A stretch of DNA of 64,000 nucleotides from Planctomycetota bacterium (GTDB lineage Bacteria > Planctomycetota > UBA1135 > JACQFD01), in NCBI GenBank assembly GCA_016200225.1, contig JACQFD010000006.1, forward strand, positions 1 to 64,000. The letters run 5' to 3'. Position 1 is the first letter of the stretch. Each line of letters begins with the position of its first letter. The position numbers were made by a program, and so were the translations under genes. This document shows positions 8,650-18,260 of this stretch, in pieces. The notes beneath the pieces were generated by a model. The model made no database searches, was not told where the DNA came from, and worked only from the letters and a program-made list of their open reading frames with translations.

Positions 8650-9675
8650 ATGCCCGCGCCCAATTCTCCGAAGTCGCCGAGTCCGAATCCGCAAACGCGC
8701 GCAGTGGGCATCCTCGGATTGGGCGCCTGCATGCCGGACAAAGTTGTAACGAATCACGATATGGAGAAAATCGTCGAGACGTCCGACGATTGGATCCGGC
8801 AGCGAACGGGAATCGAACAACGGCGGATCGCGCTCCCGACCGAAGCGTGCTCGGACATCGCCGGACGCGCCGCCGAGCGCGCGCTCGCGAATGCTAATTG
8901 TAACGCCAGCGAACTCGATCTCATTATTGTAGGAACCGTATCGGGCGACCATCCGTTCCCCGCGACGGCGACGCTCATTCAGGCGCGGCTCGGCGCGTGG
9001 AACGCGGCCGCATTCGATATCAGCGCAGCGTGCCCCGGTTTTATATATGCAACTTCGATCGGATCGCAGTTTATCGCGACCGGGAAATACCGCCGCGTCC
9101 TCGTCATCGGCGCGGAGATTCTTTCGAGATTATTAGATTTTAAGGATCGGACGACGTGCGTGATTTTCGGCGACGGCGCGGGCGCGGCCGTTCTCGCGCC
9201 ATTTGAGGAAACGAAAAAGGCGGAAATCGTCGAATTCGATTTGTATTCAAAAGGCGGCGATCCGCAATTGTTATGGATGCCGGCCGGCGGTTCGCGTCTT
9301 CCCGCGACGCACGAGACCGTCGAGGAACGCAAACATTACATAAAAATGGCGGGGCGCGAAGTGTATCGTTTCGCCGTCGAATCCATGGTCGCGATGGTGC
9401 GAAAAGCCGTCGATAAGTATGGAAAGGACGAAATCGCGCTCGTCATTCCGCATCAGATGAATCGCAGGATCATCGAATCCATCATCGAACGCGTCGAACT
9501 CGACCCGGCGCGCGTTTTTATTAATATAGAGAAATACGGCAACACGTCGGCCGCATCCGTGCCGGTCGCGCTCGCGGAAGCGGTTGCCCAAGGCCGCGCC
9601 GTTCCCGGCAAACTCGTCATGCTTTGCGCCGTCGGCGCCGGCTTCACGTGGGGTTCGATCGTCATTCGCTGGTGA
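8650..9675 (+). CDS. fabH: 3-oxoacyl-ACP synthase III
   Basis: Starts fatty-acid synthesis by condensing acetyl-CoA with malonyl-ACP. The catalytic triad is visible: Cys at about residue 128 in DISAACPGFIYA, His in VIPHQMNRRI and Asn in IEKYGNTSAASVPVAL. The N-terminal region VGILGLGACMPDKVVTNHDM and the GIEQRRIA arginine-rich segment match the family. There is a ~17-residue Pro/Ser/Asn-rich extension before the fold, so an internal start cannot be excluded. It sits in the plsX-fabH-fabD order. Confidence 0.96.
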   Translation: MPAPNSPKSPSPNPQTRAVGILGLGACMPDKVVTNHDMEKIVETSDDWIRQRTGIEQRRIALPTEACSDIAGRAAERALANANCNASELDLIIVGTVSGDHPFPATATLIQARLGAWNAAAFDISAACPGFIYATSIGSQFIATGKYRRVLVIGAEILSRLLDFKDRTTCVIFGDGAGAAVLAPFEETKKAEIVEFDLYSKGGDPQLLWMPAGGSRLPATHETVEERKHYIKMAGREVYRFAVESMVAMVRKAVDKYGKDEIALVIPHQMNRRIIESIIERVELDPARVFINIEKYGNTSAASVPVALAEAVAQGRAVPGKLVMLCAVGAGFTWGSIVIRW

Positions 9676-9721
9676 ACTGTCGAAAATATAATTTAACAAT
9701 TTTCGAAATCCTCGAACGCAT

Positions 9722-10660
9722 ATGACAGGATTGCTATTTCCCGGCCAGGGCGCGCAGCACGTCGCCATGGGCCTCGCGCTGGCCGAACAGTACAAATCGG
9801 CGCGCGAGGTGTTTACAAAAGCGGACGCGCTTCTCGGGATTCCGCTCTCGCGGTATTGTTTCGAAGGTCCGCTCGCCGAATTGACGCGCACCGACGTTTC
9901 GCAACCGGCGATTTTTGTAACAAGCCTCGCGGCGCTCGCCGCGCTCGAGGAATCGTCGCCGTTTCGCCGCGCGAAGGCTTCGATGGCGGCCGGCCTTTCG
10001 CTCGGCGAATATACGGCTCTCTGCGCCGCCGGAAGTATCACATTCGACGACGGCCTTCGATTGGTAAGATTGCGCGGCGAAGCGATGCAGGCCGCCTCCG
10101 AGGCGAAAGCCTCGTCGATGTCGGCCGTGCTCGGACTCGGCGAAGCCGGAATCGAAGAGGCGTGCGCCGAGGCGCGCGCCGCCGGCATCGTTTCGATCGC
10201 TAATAAAAACGCCCCAGGTCAAATTGTTATATCGGGCGAACTCGCCGCGCTCGAGGCCGCCGAAAAAGCCTGTACAAAACGCGGCGCCAAACGTTGCATT
10301 CGATTGAATGTCGCGGGCGCGTTTCATAGCGAAGTCATGCGCCCCGCGGCCGACCGGTTACAACGGGCGCTCGCGAATGTCGAGATTCGCGAACCGGCCG
10401 TTCCTTTTTATTCGAACGTCACGGGCGCGCGCGTGCGAGATCCCGAAGCGGTCCGCGGAAACTTGGCAAAGCAAGTCTGTGCGACGGTGCTCTGGGAGGC
10501 GTCGATGCGCGCCGCGATCGCCGACGGCGAGAAACATTTTATTGAACTGGCTCCCGGCACGTCGCTGGCGGGAATGCTACGAAAAATCGACGCGGACGCG
10601 GCCGTTCAGAAATGCGAAGATCCGGCCGACATTACAAAAATCGCCGCGGACGCGAATTGA
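9722..10660 (+). CDS. fabD: Malonyl-CoA:ACP transacylase
   Basis: Transfers malonyl groups from CoA to ACP to supply elongation units. The N-terminus LLFPGQGAQHVAMGLALAEQ is typical. The nucleophile motif reads AGLSLGEYTAL where many bacteria have GHSLGE, so the residue before the catalytic Ser is Leu rather than His; from memory this variant is common in Planctomycetes. The second catalytic region, VAGAFHSEVMRPA, has the expected His. The 312-residue length is normal. It lies 46 bp after fabH. Confidence 0.95.
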   Translation: MTGLLFPGQGAQHVAMGLALAEQYKSAREVFTKADALLGIPLSRYCFEGPLAELTRTDVSQPAIFVTSLAALAALEESSPFRRAKASMAAGLSLGEYTALCAAGSITFDDGLRLVRLRGEAMQAASEAKASSMSAVLGLGEAGIEEACAEARAAGIVSIANKNAPGQIVISGELAALEAAEKACTKRGAKRCIRLNVAGAFHSEVMRPAADRLQRALANVEIREPAVPFYSNVTGARVRDPEAVRGNLAKQVCATVLWEASMRAAIADGEKHFIELAPGTSLAGMLRKIDADAAVQKCEDPADITKIAADAN

Positions 10661-10731
10661 AACGCCGGCTCTTTGATCGTAAAATTATCCAATAAATCCC
10701 CCCGAAAACTTATTATTACGGAAACGCAACA

Positions 10732-11487
10732 TTGACTCTGGAATTTACAAATAAAACCGCCATCGTCACCGGCGCCTCGCGCGGGATCGGCCGCGCCATC
10801 GCAATGGAGTTCGCGCGAAACGGCGCCAACGTCGTCTGTGTGGCGACGACGGAGGAAAATGCACAAAAAGCCGCCGACGCCTGCGCCGCGGAGGGGGGCG
10901 GCGGCAAAATCGTCGCGATCGGATGCGATGTATCCGATTCGGCCGCCGTCAACCGCGTGGTCGAACTAACAATCGAGAAATGCGGTTCGGTCGACATTCT
11001 TGTTAATAATGCGGGCATCACCCGCGACAACGTGATTCCGCGGCTTCAGGACGAGGACTTCGACCGCGTTATTGAAGTAAACCTCCGCGGATCGTTTTTG
11101 TTTATTCGCGCCGTCACGCGGCCGATGATGAAGGCGCGGCGCGGCCGGATCATTAATATTACATCCATCGTCGGCGTCACCGGAAACGCCGGACAGTCGA
11201 ATTACGCCGCGTCGAAAGCCGGGTTGATCGGCCTCACGAAGTCGGTGGCGAAAGAGCTCGCGTCGCGAAACATCACGTCGAACGCCGTCGCTCCCGGCTT
11301 CATCGAGACCGACATGACGGCGTCGGTTCGAGAAAAAGCGGCGGACGCGATGAAGCAGGCGATTCCGCTCGGAAGAATCGGGCGTCCCGAGGAAATTGCG
11401 CATGCCGTCGCGTTTCTTGCGAGCGACCGCGCCTCCTATATCACTGGACAAGTACTGGTCGTCGATGGAGGACTGGCCGGCGCTTAG
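10732..11487 (+). CDS. fabG: 3-oxoacyl-ACP reductase
   Basis: NADPH-dependent short-chain dehydrogenase that reduces 3-oxoacyl-ACP in each elongation cycle. The cofactor motif TGASRGIGRAIA, the structural NNAG, and the Ser-Tyr-Lys catalytic set (NITSIVGVTGNAGQSNYAAS followed by KAG) are complete. The start is TTG at 10732: the next in-frame ATG, at 10804, falls after the Rossmann motif. The preceding sequence lacks a strong Shine-Dalgarno. 251 residues is the normal length. Confidence 0.96.
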   Translation: MTLEFTNKTAIVTGASRGIGRAIAMEFARNGANVVCVATTEENAQKAADACAAEGGGGKIVAIGCDVSDSAAVNRVVELTIEKCGSVDILVNNAGITRDNVIPRLQDEDFDRVIEVNLRGSFLFIRAVTRPMMKARRGRIINITSIVGVTGNAGQSNYAASKAGLIGLTKSVAKELASRNITSNAVAPGFIETDMTASVREKAADAMKQAIPLGRIGRPEEIAHAVAFLASDRASYITGQVLVVDGGLAGA

Positions 11488-11731
11488 TTAGGATGGACCC
11501 TCGCCAAACCAAAGGTTCGACCCACGCCGCACGCAAGCGCGGTGATGACCACGGGCCGCTCTTTGGTACAAGGCGCTTGTCCTGCCTCGATGCGCTGGAG
11601 TCCCCAATCCGCATTGTTGAAAGTCAACGCCGGCGGTTCCGCGAAACCGGATCGTCGACGATCGTAATCATCAATCACTAACAATCTGTTCACCCCGTTT
11701 TATTTAAAATCCTCCCGGAGGCATTTTCGTA

Positions 11732-11995
11732 ATGGCTGAGACCGAAAACAAAGAGAAAGGCTCCATCCGCGACCGCGTCATTAAGATTACTTGCGATCAA
11801 CTCGGCACGACGCCTGACAAGGTGAACGAGCAGACATCGTTTGTAAACGATCTTGGCGCCGACTCGCTGGATACGGTCGAGCTGGTCATGTCCTTCGAGG
11901 ACGAATTTGAGATTTCCATCCCGGACGAGGATGCGGAAAAAATCCAAACCGTCGGCGATGCGGTTCGTTACGTCGAAGACAAAGTTAAATCATAA
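11732..11995 (+). CDS. acpP: Acyl carrier protein
   Basis: An 87-residue acidic carrier protein whose Ser receives the 4'-phosphopantetheine arm; the modification motif is [12 protein letters not shown]. The flanking helices are typical ([38 protein letters not shown]). A clear ribosome-binding site (CGGAGG) lies ~10 nt upstream, one of the strongest in the window and consistent with high expression. It is preceded by a 244-bp gap from fabG in which I see no gene, so it may have its own promoter. Confidence 0.97.
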   Translation: MAETENKEKGSIRDRVIKITCDQLGTTPDKVNEQTSFVNDLGADSLDTVELVMSFEDEFEISIPDEDAEKIQTVGDAVRYVEDKVKS

Positions 11996-12055
11996 ATTCC
12001 AGGCCGCTTTTTTTAGAATGAACAATGCGGCCCGTCATGGGCTGCACGAATCCCG

Positions 12056-13303
12056 ATGTCGCGTAGAGTCGTCATCACCGGGCTGGGCGCCGTATGCGCG
12101 CTCGGCATCGACGTTGAATTAATATTCGAGCGCCTCCTCTCCGGAAAGAGCGGCATCGCCCGAATCGCCCGCTTCGATACTACAAAACACTCGACAAAGA
12201 TCGCGGGCGAAGTGATTGATTTTAATAAGGATCAGTACTTCCCGAAAATCGAGGCCAAGCGCCTCGATCCGTTCGCGGCGCTCGCGGTGTTCGCCGCCGA
12301 CAGGGCGATCGCGGACTCCGGTGTCTCTCCCGAGGACGTCCACGTGGATCGCGATCGTTTTGGTTGCATTCTCGGGACCGGAATTGGAGGCATCAGCGAA
12401 CTCGAGGATCAGCAGACGGTATTGTTACAAAGGGGCGCGGATCGCGTGAATCCGTTCCTCGTTCCGAAAATGATGTCGAACGCGATGTCGGGACAAATCG
12501 CGATTCGCCACAATTTGCGCGGGACTAATTTTGCGACGTCCTCGGCGTGCGCGTCGGCCGGACACGCGATGGGACTCGCGTTTCGATCTGTTAAATATGG
12601 CGAATCTGATATTTGCCTTTCCGGCGGATCGGAGGCGGCGACGACGCCGCTTGGCCTCGCGGGTTTTTGTGCATTGCGCGCGCTTTCCACGCGAAACGAC
12701 GAGCCGCACCGCGCGTCGCGCCCGTTCGATCGCGACCGCGACGGATTCGTCATGGGCGAAGGCGCCGGAATCTTAGTGTTCGAGGAACTCGAGCACGCGC
12801 GACGCCGCGGCGCGAAAATTTATGCCGAAGTCCTCGGATTCGGATCGACCGACGACGCGTTCCACATCACGGCGCCGCACGAAAACGGCGAAGGTGCGCG
12901 AAAGGCAATTCTAGCGGCGATTCAGGAAGCTAATATTCGCGCGGATCAGATTAGTTATATCAACGCGCACGGCACGTCGACGCCGCTCAACGACAAACTC
13001 GAGACGATTGCCATCAAGCGCGCTCTCGGCGAAGACCTCGCGCGGCGCATTCCCATTTCGTCGACGAAGTCGATGATCGGCCACCTCCTCGGCGCGTCCG
13101 CGGCCGTCGAACTCGTCGTGTCGGCGCTTTCTGTAAAGAAGAACGTGATCCATCCCACGGCGAACCTCGAAAACCCCGATCCGCTCTGCGATCTGGATTA
13201 TTGTCCGGGCGCGGCCCGCGAGATTCCGGTGCATTATGTAATCTCCAATTCCTTCGGCTTCGGCGGTCATAACGTCTGTCTCGCCATCGGAAAGTTCCAC
13301 TGA
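12056..13303 (+). CDS. fabF: 3-oxoacyl-ACP synthase II
   Basis: Elongating condensing enzyme of fatty-acid synthesis. The active-site Cys (about residue 165) lies in ATSSACASAGHA; the two histidines are in INAHGTSTPLNDK and KSMIGHLLGASAAVE; the C-terminal SNSFGFGGHNVCLA is diagnostic. The 415-residue length is standard. The gene closes the conserved plsX-fabH-fabD-fabG-acpP-fabF run. Confidence 0.97.
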   Translation: MSRRVVITGLGAVCALGIDVELIFERLLSGKSGIARIARFDTTKHSTKIAGEVIDFNKDQYFPKIEAKRLDPFAALAVFAADRAIADSGVSPEDVHVDRDRFGCILGTGIGGISELEDQQTVLLQRGADRVNPFLVPKMMSNAMSGQIAIRHNLRGTNFATSSACASAGHAMGLAFRSVKYGESDICLSGGSEAATTPLGLAGFCALRALSTRNDEPHRASRPFDRDRDGFVMGEGAGILVFEELEHARRRGAKIYAEVLGFGSTDDAFHITAPHENGEGARKAILAAIQEANIRADQISYINAHGTSTPLNDKLETIAIKRALGEDLARRIPISSTKSMIGHLLGASAAVELVVSALSVKKNVIHPTANLENPDPLCDLDYCPGAAREIPVHYVISNSFGFGGHNVCLAIGKFH

Positions 13304-13467
13304 AAACGACCGGCTGAACTCAGGCTCCCAAACAAAATTTTCGCGCGCTCGCGCGCCGCCCGTTCCTAGGGCAAACTACTCTGTACACATCGCTCCCGGA
13401 TCCACCGCCGGGGACCGATTCTCCATCTCGACCCATCACTTTACCTCTTAACAATTAGGATACTGAC

Positions 13468-13845
13468 ATGCAGGAAACCTTCCGACAATTGCTCCATGAA
13501 TATCGGGTCGAGAGCTTCCGCGCCACGCATTCGCCGGAACAATTAAAGGAACGGACGCGCGAGGCGCTCCGTCTTTGCCGCGAAGCGCTGCATCAAGTGT
13601 ATCATTTTCACGTGCACAACGCCCCCGATCCGGCGCGCGCGGAAATGTTAAATTTAATTCATGATTATGCCGTCGAGGCGCTGCTGCCTCCGGTGATCGA
13701 GCGCGTGATCGAGCGCGAACTCATGCTCGAAAAGAAACACGATCTAACGGTAAAATTGCTCGAGCGGATTCTCGAAACGCTTTCGCACGATGCAAACGGC
13801 GACGCCTGTTCGTCCAAGGCAACGGGGCAGAGCGCGGCGCGATAA
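13468..13845 (+). CDS. Unknown small helical protein
   Basis: A 125-residue protein without signal peptide or membrane segment. It is predicted mostly alpha-helical by its heptad-like run of Leu, Glu, Arg and His (MQETFRQLLHEYRVESFRAT at the start, EALHQVYHFHVHNAP in the middle, and VIERVIERELMLEKKHD). I do not recognise a family. A weak AGGA lies ~10 nt before the ATG. It stands alone between fabF and the sugar-nucleotide genes, with 164 bp before it and 129 bp after it. Codon style matches the core genes, so it looks vertically inherited. Confidence 0.75.
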   Translation: MQETFRQLLHEYRVESFRATHSPEQLKERTREALRLCREALHQVYHFHVHNAPDPARAEMLNLIHDYAVEALLPPVIERVIERELMLEKKHDLTVKLLERILETLSHDANGDACSSKATGQSAAR

Positions 13846-13974
13846 GATATATTCATAATCCGGTTTTGTGCGCGCGCTGGTCCTCGAACGCGGAAATTTA
13901 CAATTCGTCCAGCACCGGCCCGGGCCCGTCCGGAAAAGTGGGATTCTTAAGGTGCCGATCGAGGTCTCCGCCCC

Positions 13975-15360
13975 ATGAACGCCACACATCAGGATCTTCG
14001 CGATCGTCTCCGCGCCGCCGGGCAGGAGCATGTGTTGCGTTTCCACGACGAACTCGACGCGCGCGGACGCGCCGAATTATTAGAAGACTTGGCCGCGCTC
14101 GACTGGAAACTCGTTCATAAATTATCCGGATTTGCACAAAAAGCGGAAACCGCGGAAGTCGGGCGCATCGATCCGCCCGAAGTCGTCTGGAGCGGCGACG
14201 CGCCGCATGCGGCGGCGGCGCGCGGCCGCGGAATCGTAGAATCGGGAAAAGTAGCCTACATTCTCGTTGCGGGCGGGCAGGCGACGCGCCTCGGATTCGA
14301 CCAGCCGAAAGGTTGTTTTCCGATCGGTCCCGTGTCGCGCCGGCCGTTGTTTCAAATCCACGCCGACCGCCTGCGCGCGATCGCCAGGAAAACCGGACGG
14401 ACGCCGCTCTGGTTCGTCATGACGAGTCCGGCGAATCATGAAACTACAATTGCGTTCTTTAACGAAAACTTGAATTTCGGCCTGCCGGCCGAAAGAATTG
14501 TATTTTATCCGCAGGCCACGGTGCCCGCGTTCGACCGAAGCGGCAAACTCGTTCTCGAAACCAAATCCAGATTATTTAGAAATCCGAACGGCCACGGCGG
14601 CGCGCTGTGGGCGCTGGCGCAGTCGGGATTTCTCGATCGATGCCGCGGCGAGGGCATCGAACATTTATTTTACTGGCAGGTCGACAATCCGCTCGTCCGG
14701 CTCGGCGATCCGTTATTCTTAGGATTGCACGACGCGCGCGCTGGAGCGGGCATGTCCTCCAAAATTGTTACAAAGCGCGGCCCCGGAGAAAAAGTGGGCG
14801 TCATCGCGAGGCGCGGCGGCCGCGAGCATTGCATCGAATACAGCGATCTGCCCGCCGAACTCCGCGACGCGCGCGACGAACGCGGGAATCTATTATATCG
14901 CGCGGGAAATATAGCGATCCACGCCTTTCGCGTCGAATTTGTAGCATCGTTGACGCGCGGCGAATTGCAGCTTCCGTGGCACCGCGCGGAAAAGAAAATG
15001 AATATTGTCGACGCGGCCGGGAACCGCGCGGAGATTTCGGGCGTGAAATTTGAAACATTTATATTCGACGCGCTGCCGCTCTCGGAACGGACCGTGACGC
15101 TCGAAGTGAAACGCGAGGACGAATTCGCGCCCGTCAAGAACGCGCAAGGCGAGGATTCGCCCGCGACGGCGCGCGAGGCGATTTGCGAATATTATCGACG
15201 CTGGTTCCGCAAGGCCGGAATCGCCGCGCCCGGCCTCGAAAGCCGCCCCGTCGAAATCCATCCGATGTTTGCATTCGACTTCGTTGAATTTAAACAAAAA
15301 CTCGCGCGCATTCCCGCGACGGGCGAGGGTCCTCTTTACTTATCCGAGGAACTGGCGTGA
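13975..15360 (+). CDS. UDP-sugar pyrophosphorylase, UDPGP type 1 family
   Basis: Makes a UDP-sugar from UTP and a sugar-1-phosphate. The signature LVAGGQATRLGFDQPKGCFP is the nucleotide-binding loop of the eukaryotic-type UAP/UGP family, not of bacterial GalU or GlmU. Further family segments include FVMTSPANHE, FYPQATVPAFDRSGKLVLE and the Lys-containing FYWQVDNPLVRLGDP. The 461-residue length suits a UDP-N-acetylhexosamine pyrophosphorylase, but the actual sugar cannot be read from sequence. Its stop overlaps the GTG start of ddl, so it is translationally coupled to a peptidoglycan gene, which fits UDP-GlcNAc supply. Confidence 0.88.
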   Translation: MNATHQDLRDRLRAAGQEHVLRFHDELDARGRAELLEDLAALDWKLVHKLSGFAQKAETAEVGRIDPPEVVWSGDAPHAAAARGRGIVESGKVAYILVAGGQATRLGFDQPKGCFPIGPVSRRPLFQIHADRLRAIARKTGRTPLWFVMTSPANHETTIAFFNENLNFGLPAERIVFYPQATVPAFDRSGKLVLETKSRLFRNPNGHGGALWALAQSGFLDRCRGEGIEHLFYWQVDNPLVRLGDPLFLGLHDARAGAGMSSKIVTKRGPGEKVGVIARRGGREHCIEYSDLPAELRDARDERGNLLYRAGNIAIHAFRVEFVASLTRGELQLPWHRAEKKMNIVDAAGNRAEISGVKFETFIFDALPLSERTVTLEVKREDEFAPVKNAQGEDSPATAREAICEYYRRWFRKAGIAAPGLESRPVEIHPMFAFDFVEFKQKLARIPATGEGPLYLSEELA

Positions 15361-16364
15361 ACCGGAAGCGCGTCGCGGTGGCGATGGGGGGGCCGTCGGC
15401 GGAACGTGAAGTTTCGTTGCGTTCGGGCGGCGCCGTGCTCCGATCGATGGATTTAAATCTTTATGAACCAATGCCGCTCGAGTGGCGCGCGGACGGATTG
15501 TGGAATTATAATCATAGGTCGGGACTCGGGGCCGCGGACGCCGCCGCCGAACTGTTAAAATCGCGCGCGGACGTCGTTTTTATCGCATTGCACGGGCCGG
15601 GCGGAGAGGACGGCACGATCCAGGGGTTTTTGGAGATTCTAAAGATTCCGTACACCGGGCCGCGCGTCGCGGCCTCCGCGTTCGCGATGGACAAGATCGC
15701 GACGCGCGCCATGCTCCGCGACGCGGGTCTTCCGTGTCCGCGCGCCGTGCAATTCGACGCGGCCGCGTGGGTTCGCGATCGAACCATATTATTAAAATCG
15801 ATCGCGGATCTCGGCCGGCCGGTATTCGTCAAAGCGCCGACCCAGGGTTCGTCGTTCGGCGTGACGCGGGTCGCGAATCATAACCAATCCGAACTCGAGA
15901 AGGCCGTCGCGGACGCGCTTCGCTTCGGCAACCGCGTGCTCGTCGAAACGGGCATCGCCGGAATTGAAGTAACCGCGCCGACGCTCGGCAACGCGCGCGG
16001 CGGCGAATTGTTATCTCTATTGCCGGTGGAAATCCGGCCGCGCGCGAAGGATTATTTCGATTATCACGAAAAATACTCTCCCGACGGCGCGCTCGAATTG
16101 TGTCCCCCCGAGTCCCTTTCCGCGGAACAGATCGCGGACGTCCAGCGCCTCGGCCGCGAATCGCATCTCGCGCTGCAGTGCGACGGCATGTCGCGCACGG
16201 ATATGATTGTTACAAACGACGGGATTTTTATTCTCGAAGTGAATACCATTCCCGGACTGACCGAGCGCTCGCTCCTGCCGCGGGCCGCGGCCGCGTCGGG
16301 CATTCCGTTTTCGTTATTAATAACAAAAATTATCGAATTCGCGCTTTCACGCGATCATTTATGA
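15357..16364 (+). CDS. ddl: D-alanine--D-alanine ligase
   Basis: ATP-grasp enzyme that makes the D-Ala-D-Ala end of the peptidoglycan stem peptide. Visible family segments are MGGPSAEREVSLRSGGAV at the N-terminus, ALHGPGGEDGTIQGFLE, FVKAPTQGSSFGVTRV, and the C-terminal EVNTIPGLTERSLLPRAA with the metal-binding Glu and Asn. The start is GTG 15357, overlapping the previous gene's stop. Its own TGA overlaps the ATG of dapB. Presence of ddl argues that this organism builds a conventional cell wall. Confidence 0.96.
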   Translation: MNRKRVAVAMGGPSAEREVSLRSGGAVLRSMDLNLYEPMPLEWRADGLWNYNHRSGLGAADAAAELLKSRADVVFIALHGPGGEDGTIQGFLEILKIPYTGPRVAASAFAMDKIATRAMLRDAGLPCPRAVQFDAAAWVRDRTILLKSIADLGRPVFVKAPTQGSSFGVTRVANHNQSELEKAVADALRFGNRVLVETGIAGIEVTAPTLGNARGGELLSLLPVEIRPRAKDYFDYHEKYSPDGALELCPPESLSAEQIADVQRLGRESHLALQCDGMSRTDMIVTNDGIFILEVNTIPGLTERSLLPRAAAASGIPFSLLITKIIEFALSRDHL

Positions 16365-17113
16365 CTACAAAAAACATCCGCGCGGCCGTCGTCGGCGCGC
16401 GCGGTCGCATGGGCCGCCTCGCGTGCGACTGGATTCGCGCGTCGGGTGACCTCGAACTCGCGGCGGAGATCGAAATCGGCGATTCGATTCCCGATTTATT
16501 AATAAAATCGAAGGCGGAGGTCGCGCTCGACTTTACAGTTGCGCACGTCGCCCGCGAAAACGCGCTCGCGATCGCGCGCTGCGGCGTGAGGCCCGTGATC
16601 GGGACGTCGGGACTCAATCGAGACGATCTCGACGAACTCGCGCGCGTTCTTAACGAAAAACGCATCGGCGGCATCGTCGTGCCGAATTTTACAATTGGCG
16701 CCGTGCTCGCGATGCGATTCGCGCGCGAGGCGGCGCGCTGGTTTCCGTCCGCGGAAGTCATCGAAGCGCATCACCCGACGAAGGCGGACGCGCCGAGCGG
16801 AACGGCGCGCGCGACGGCGATGGCCATCGCGGATGCGCGGGAGCACGCGCCGGCCGACCGTTCGAAGGAGTTGATCGCGGGTTCGCGCGGCGGCGACGTG
16901 AGCGGCGTTCGCGTGCATTCGCTGCGATTGCCCGGCGTGGTCGCGAATCAGGAAATCTGGTTCGGCGGCGAAGGGGAAGTATTAAAAATCACACACGAAT
17001 CGACGGATCGAAGCAGTTTCCGAGGCGGCGTATTGCTTGCGATCCGGAGCGTGCCGGCCGTTTGCGGTCTCGTTCTCGGGCTCGAATCGTTATTATTTGC
17101 CGAAACAAAATAA
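16361..17113 (+). CDS. dapB: 4-hydroxy-tetrahydrodipicolinate reductase
   Basis: Second committed step to lysine and diaminopimelate, supplying the cross-linking residue of the cell wall. The cofactor motif VVGARGRMGR is at the N-terminus, and the catalytic HH and Lys are in EAHHPTKADAPSGTA. 250 residues is typical. ATG 16361 forms an ATGA overlap with ddl, supporting this start over longer upstream frames. Confidence 0.95.
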   Translation: MTTKNIRAAVVGARGRMGRLACDWIRASGDLELAAEIEIGDSIPDLLIKSKAEVALDFTVAHVARENALAIARCGVRPVIGTSGLNRDDLDELARVLNEKRIGGIVVPNFTIGAVLAMRFAREAARWFPSAEVIEAHHPTKADAPSGTARATAMAIADAREHAPADRSKELIAGSRGGDVSGVRVHSLRLPGVVANQEIWFGGEGEVLKITHESTDRSSFRGGVLLAIRSVPAVCGLVLGLESLLFAETK

Positions 17114-17124
17114 TCGCCCGATCC

Positions 17125-18249
17125 GTGAACGACGAACCCATTGCATTGCTCGACCTCGCGGCGACGCATCGTCAACATGCCGACGAAATCGAAGCCGCCG
17201 TATTGGATGTATTAAGAAGCGGACGCTACGTCCTCGGACCGATGGTCGAGGCGTTCGAGCGCGAAACACAACAATTCCTGAAGTCCGGACCGGTGCTCGG
17301 CGTTTCGTCGGGCACGGATGCGATCCTGCTGGCGCTGATGGCGCTCGGCATCGGTCCCGGCGACGAAGTCATCACGACGCCGTTTACATTTTTCGCGACG
17401 GCCGGGACGGTCGCGCGCGTCGGCGCGACGCCGGTTTTTGTAGATATCGAATCGAAGACGCATAATATCGATCCGCGCGCCGTCGAATCCGCGATCACGC
17501 CGCGCACGAAATGTATATTACCCGTCCATTTGTTCGGCCGGTCGGCCGATCTCGAGGCGCTCGGCAAAATTTCCGTTAAATATAAGATTCCGATCGTTGA
17601 AGATTGCGCGCAGGCGATCGGGACGCAATTTCACGGCGCTTCCGTCGGGACAGAGTCGCCGTTCGGCACGTGGTCGCTGTTTCCTTCGAAGAATCTCGGC
17701 GCCGCCGGGGACGCGGGATTTTTAACAGTAAACGATCCGGCCCTCTGGGAGCGGACGAAGTCGCTGCGCACGCACGGCGAAGTCCAAAAGTATCATCACA
17801 AATGGGTCGGCGGTAATTTTCGCATCGACGCGCTGCAGTGCGCGATCGTGCGCGTGAAATTGAAGTATTTGGCGGCCGAAAACGAAGGGCGCCGCCGCAA
17901 TGCCGCGATGTATCGACAGTTGTTCGAGAGCAGCGGCGTCGCCGAAATGGTTCAATTGCCGGAACCCGAGGGGGCGACACGGCACAGTTATCATCAATAC
18001 ACGTTGGAGGCTCGCGACCGGGACGGTCTGGCCGATTTCCTCGGGAAGCGAAAGATCGGTTGCGGCGTCTACTACCCCGTGCCGCTCCACTTGCAGGAAT
18101 GTTTCGCATCGCTTCGCGTGCGCCCGGGCTCGCTTCCGCGCGCGGAGGCGGCCGCGTCGCGCGTGCTCTCGCTGCCGATCCACGGAGGCCTCACGCCGTC
18201 GCAGATCGAACGGATCGTTTCGGCCGTCGCTGAATATTACAAAAAGTGA
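17125..18249 (+). CDS. DegT/DnrJ/EryC1 family sugar aminotransferase
   Basis: PLP-dependent enzyme that transfers an amino group to a keto-sugar nucleotide for surface polysaccharide or O-antigen sugars. GVSSGTDAILLALMALGIGP and TPFTFFATAGTVARVGATPV bind PLP and substrate; IPIVEDCAQAIGT carries the Asp, and the Schiff-base Lys is in FPSKNLGAAGDAG. I chose GTG 17125 (VNDEPIALLDLAATHRQ), because the longer frame would run back into dapB. 374 residues is normal. It is followed within ~10 bp by an epimerase gene, so a nucleotide-sugar pathway is likely; the exact product cannot be told. Confidence 0.92.
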   Translation: MNDEPIALLDLAATHRQHADEIEAAVLDVLRSGRYVLGPMVEAFERETQQFLKSGPVLGVSSGTDAILLALMALGIGPGDEVITTPFTFFATAGTVARVGATPVFVDIESKTHNIDPRAVESAITPRTKCILPVHLFGRSADLEALGKISVKYKIPIVEDCAQAIGTQFHGASVGTESPFGTWSLFPSKNLGAAGDAGFLTVNDPALWERTKSLRTHGEVQKYHHKWVGGNFRIDALQCAIVRVKLKYLAAENEGRRRNAAMYRQLFESSGVAEMVQLPEPEGATRHSYHQYTLEARDRDGLADFLGKRKIGCGVYYPVPLHLQECFASLRVRPGSLPRAEAAASRVLSLPIHGGLTPSQIERIVSAVAEYYKK

Positions 18250-18260
18250 CGGGGCGCTCC

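Noticed and set aside
11493..11681. 62-codon frame between fabG and acpP
   Set aside because: Composition is low-complexity and basic, with no ribosome-binding site and no recognisable family; more likely non-coding.
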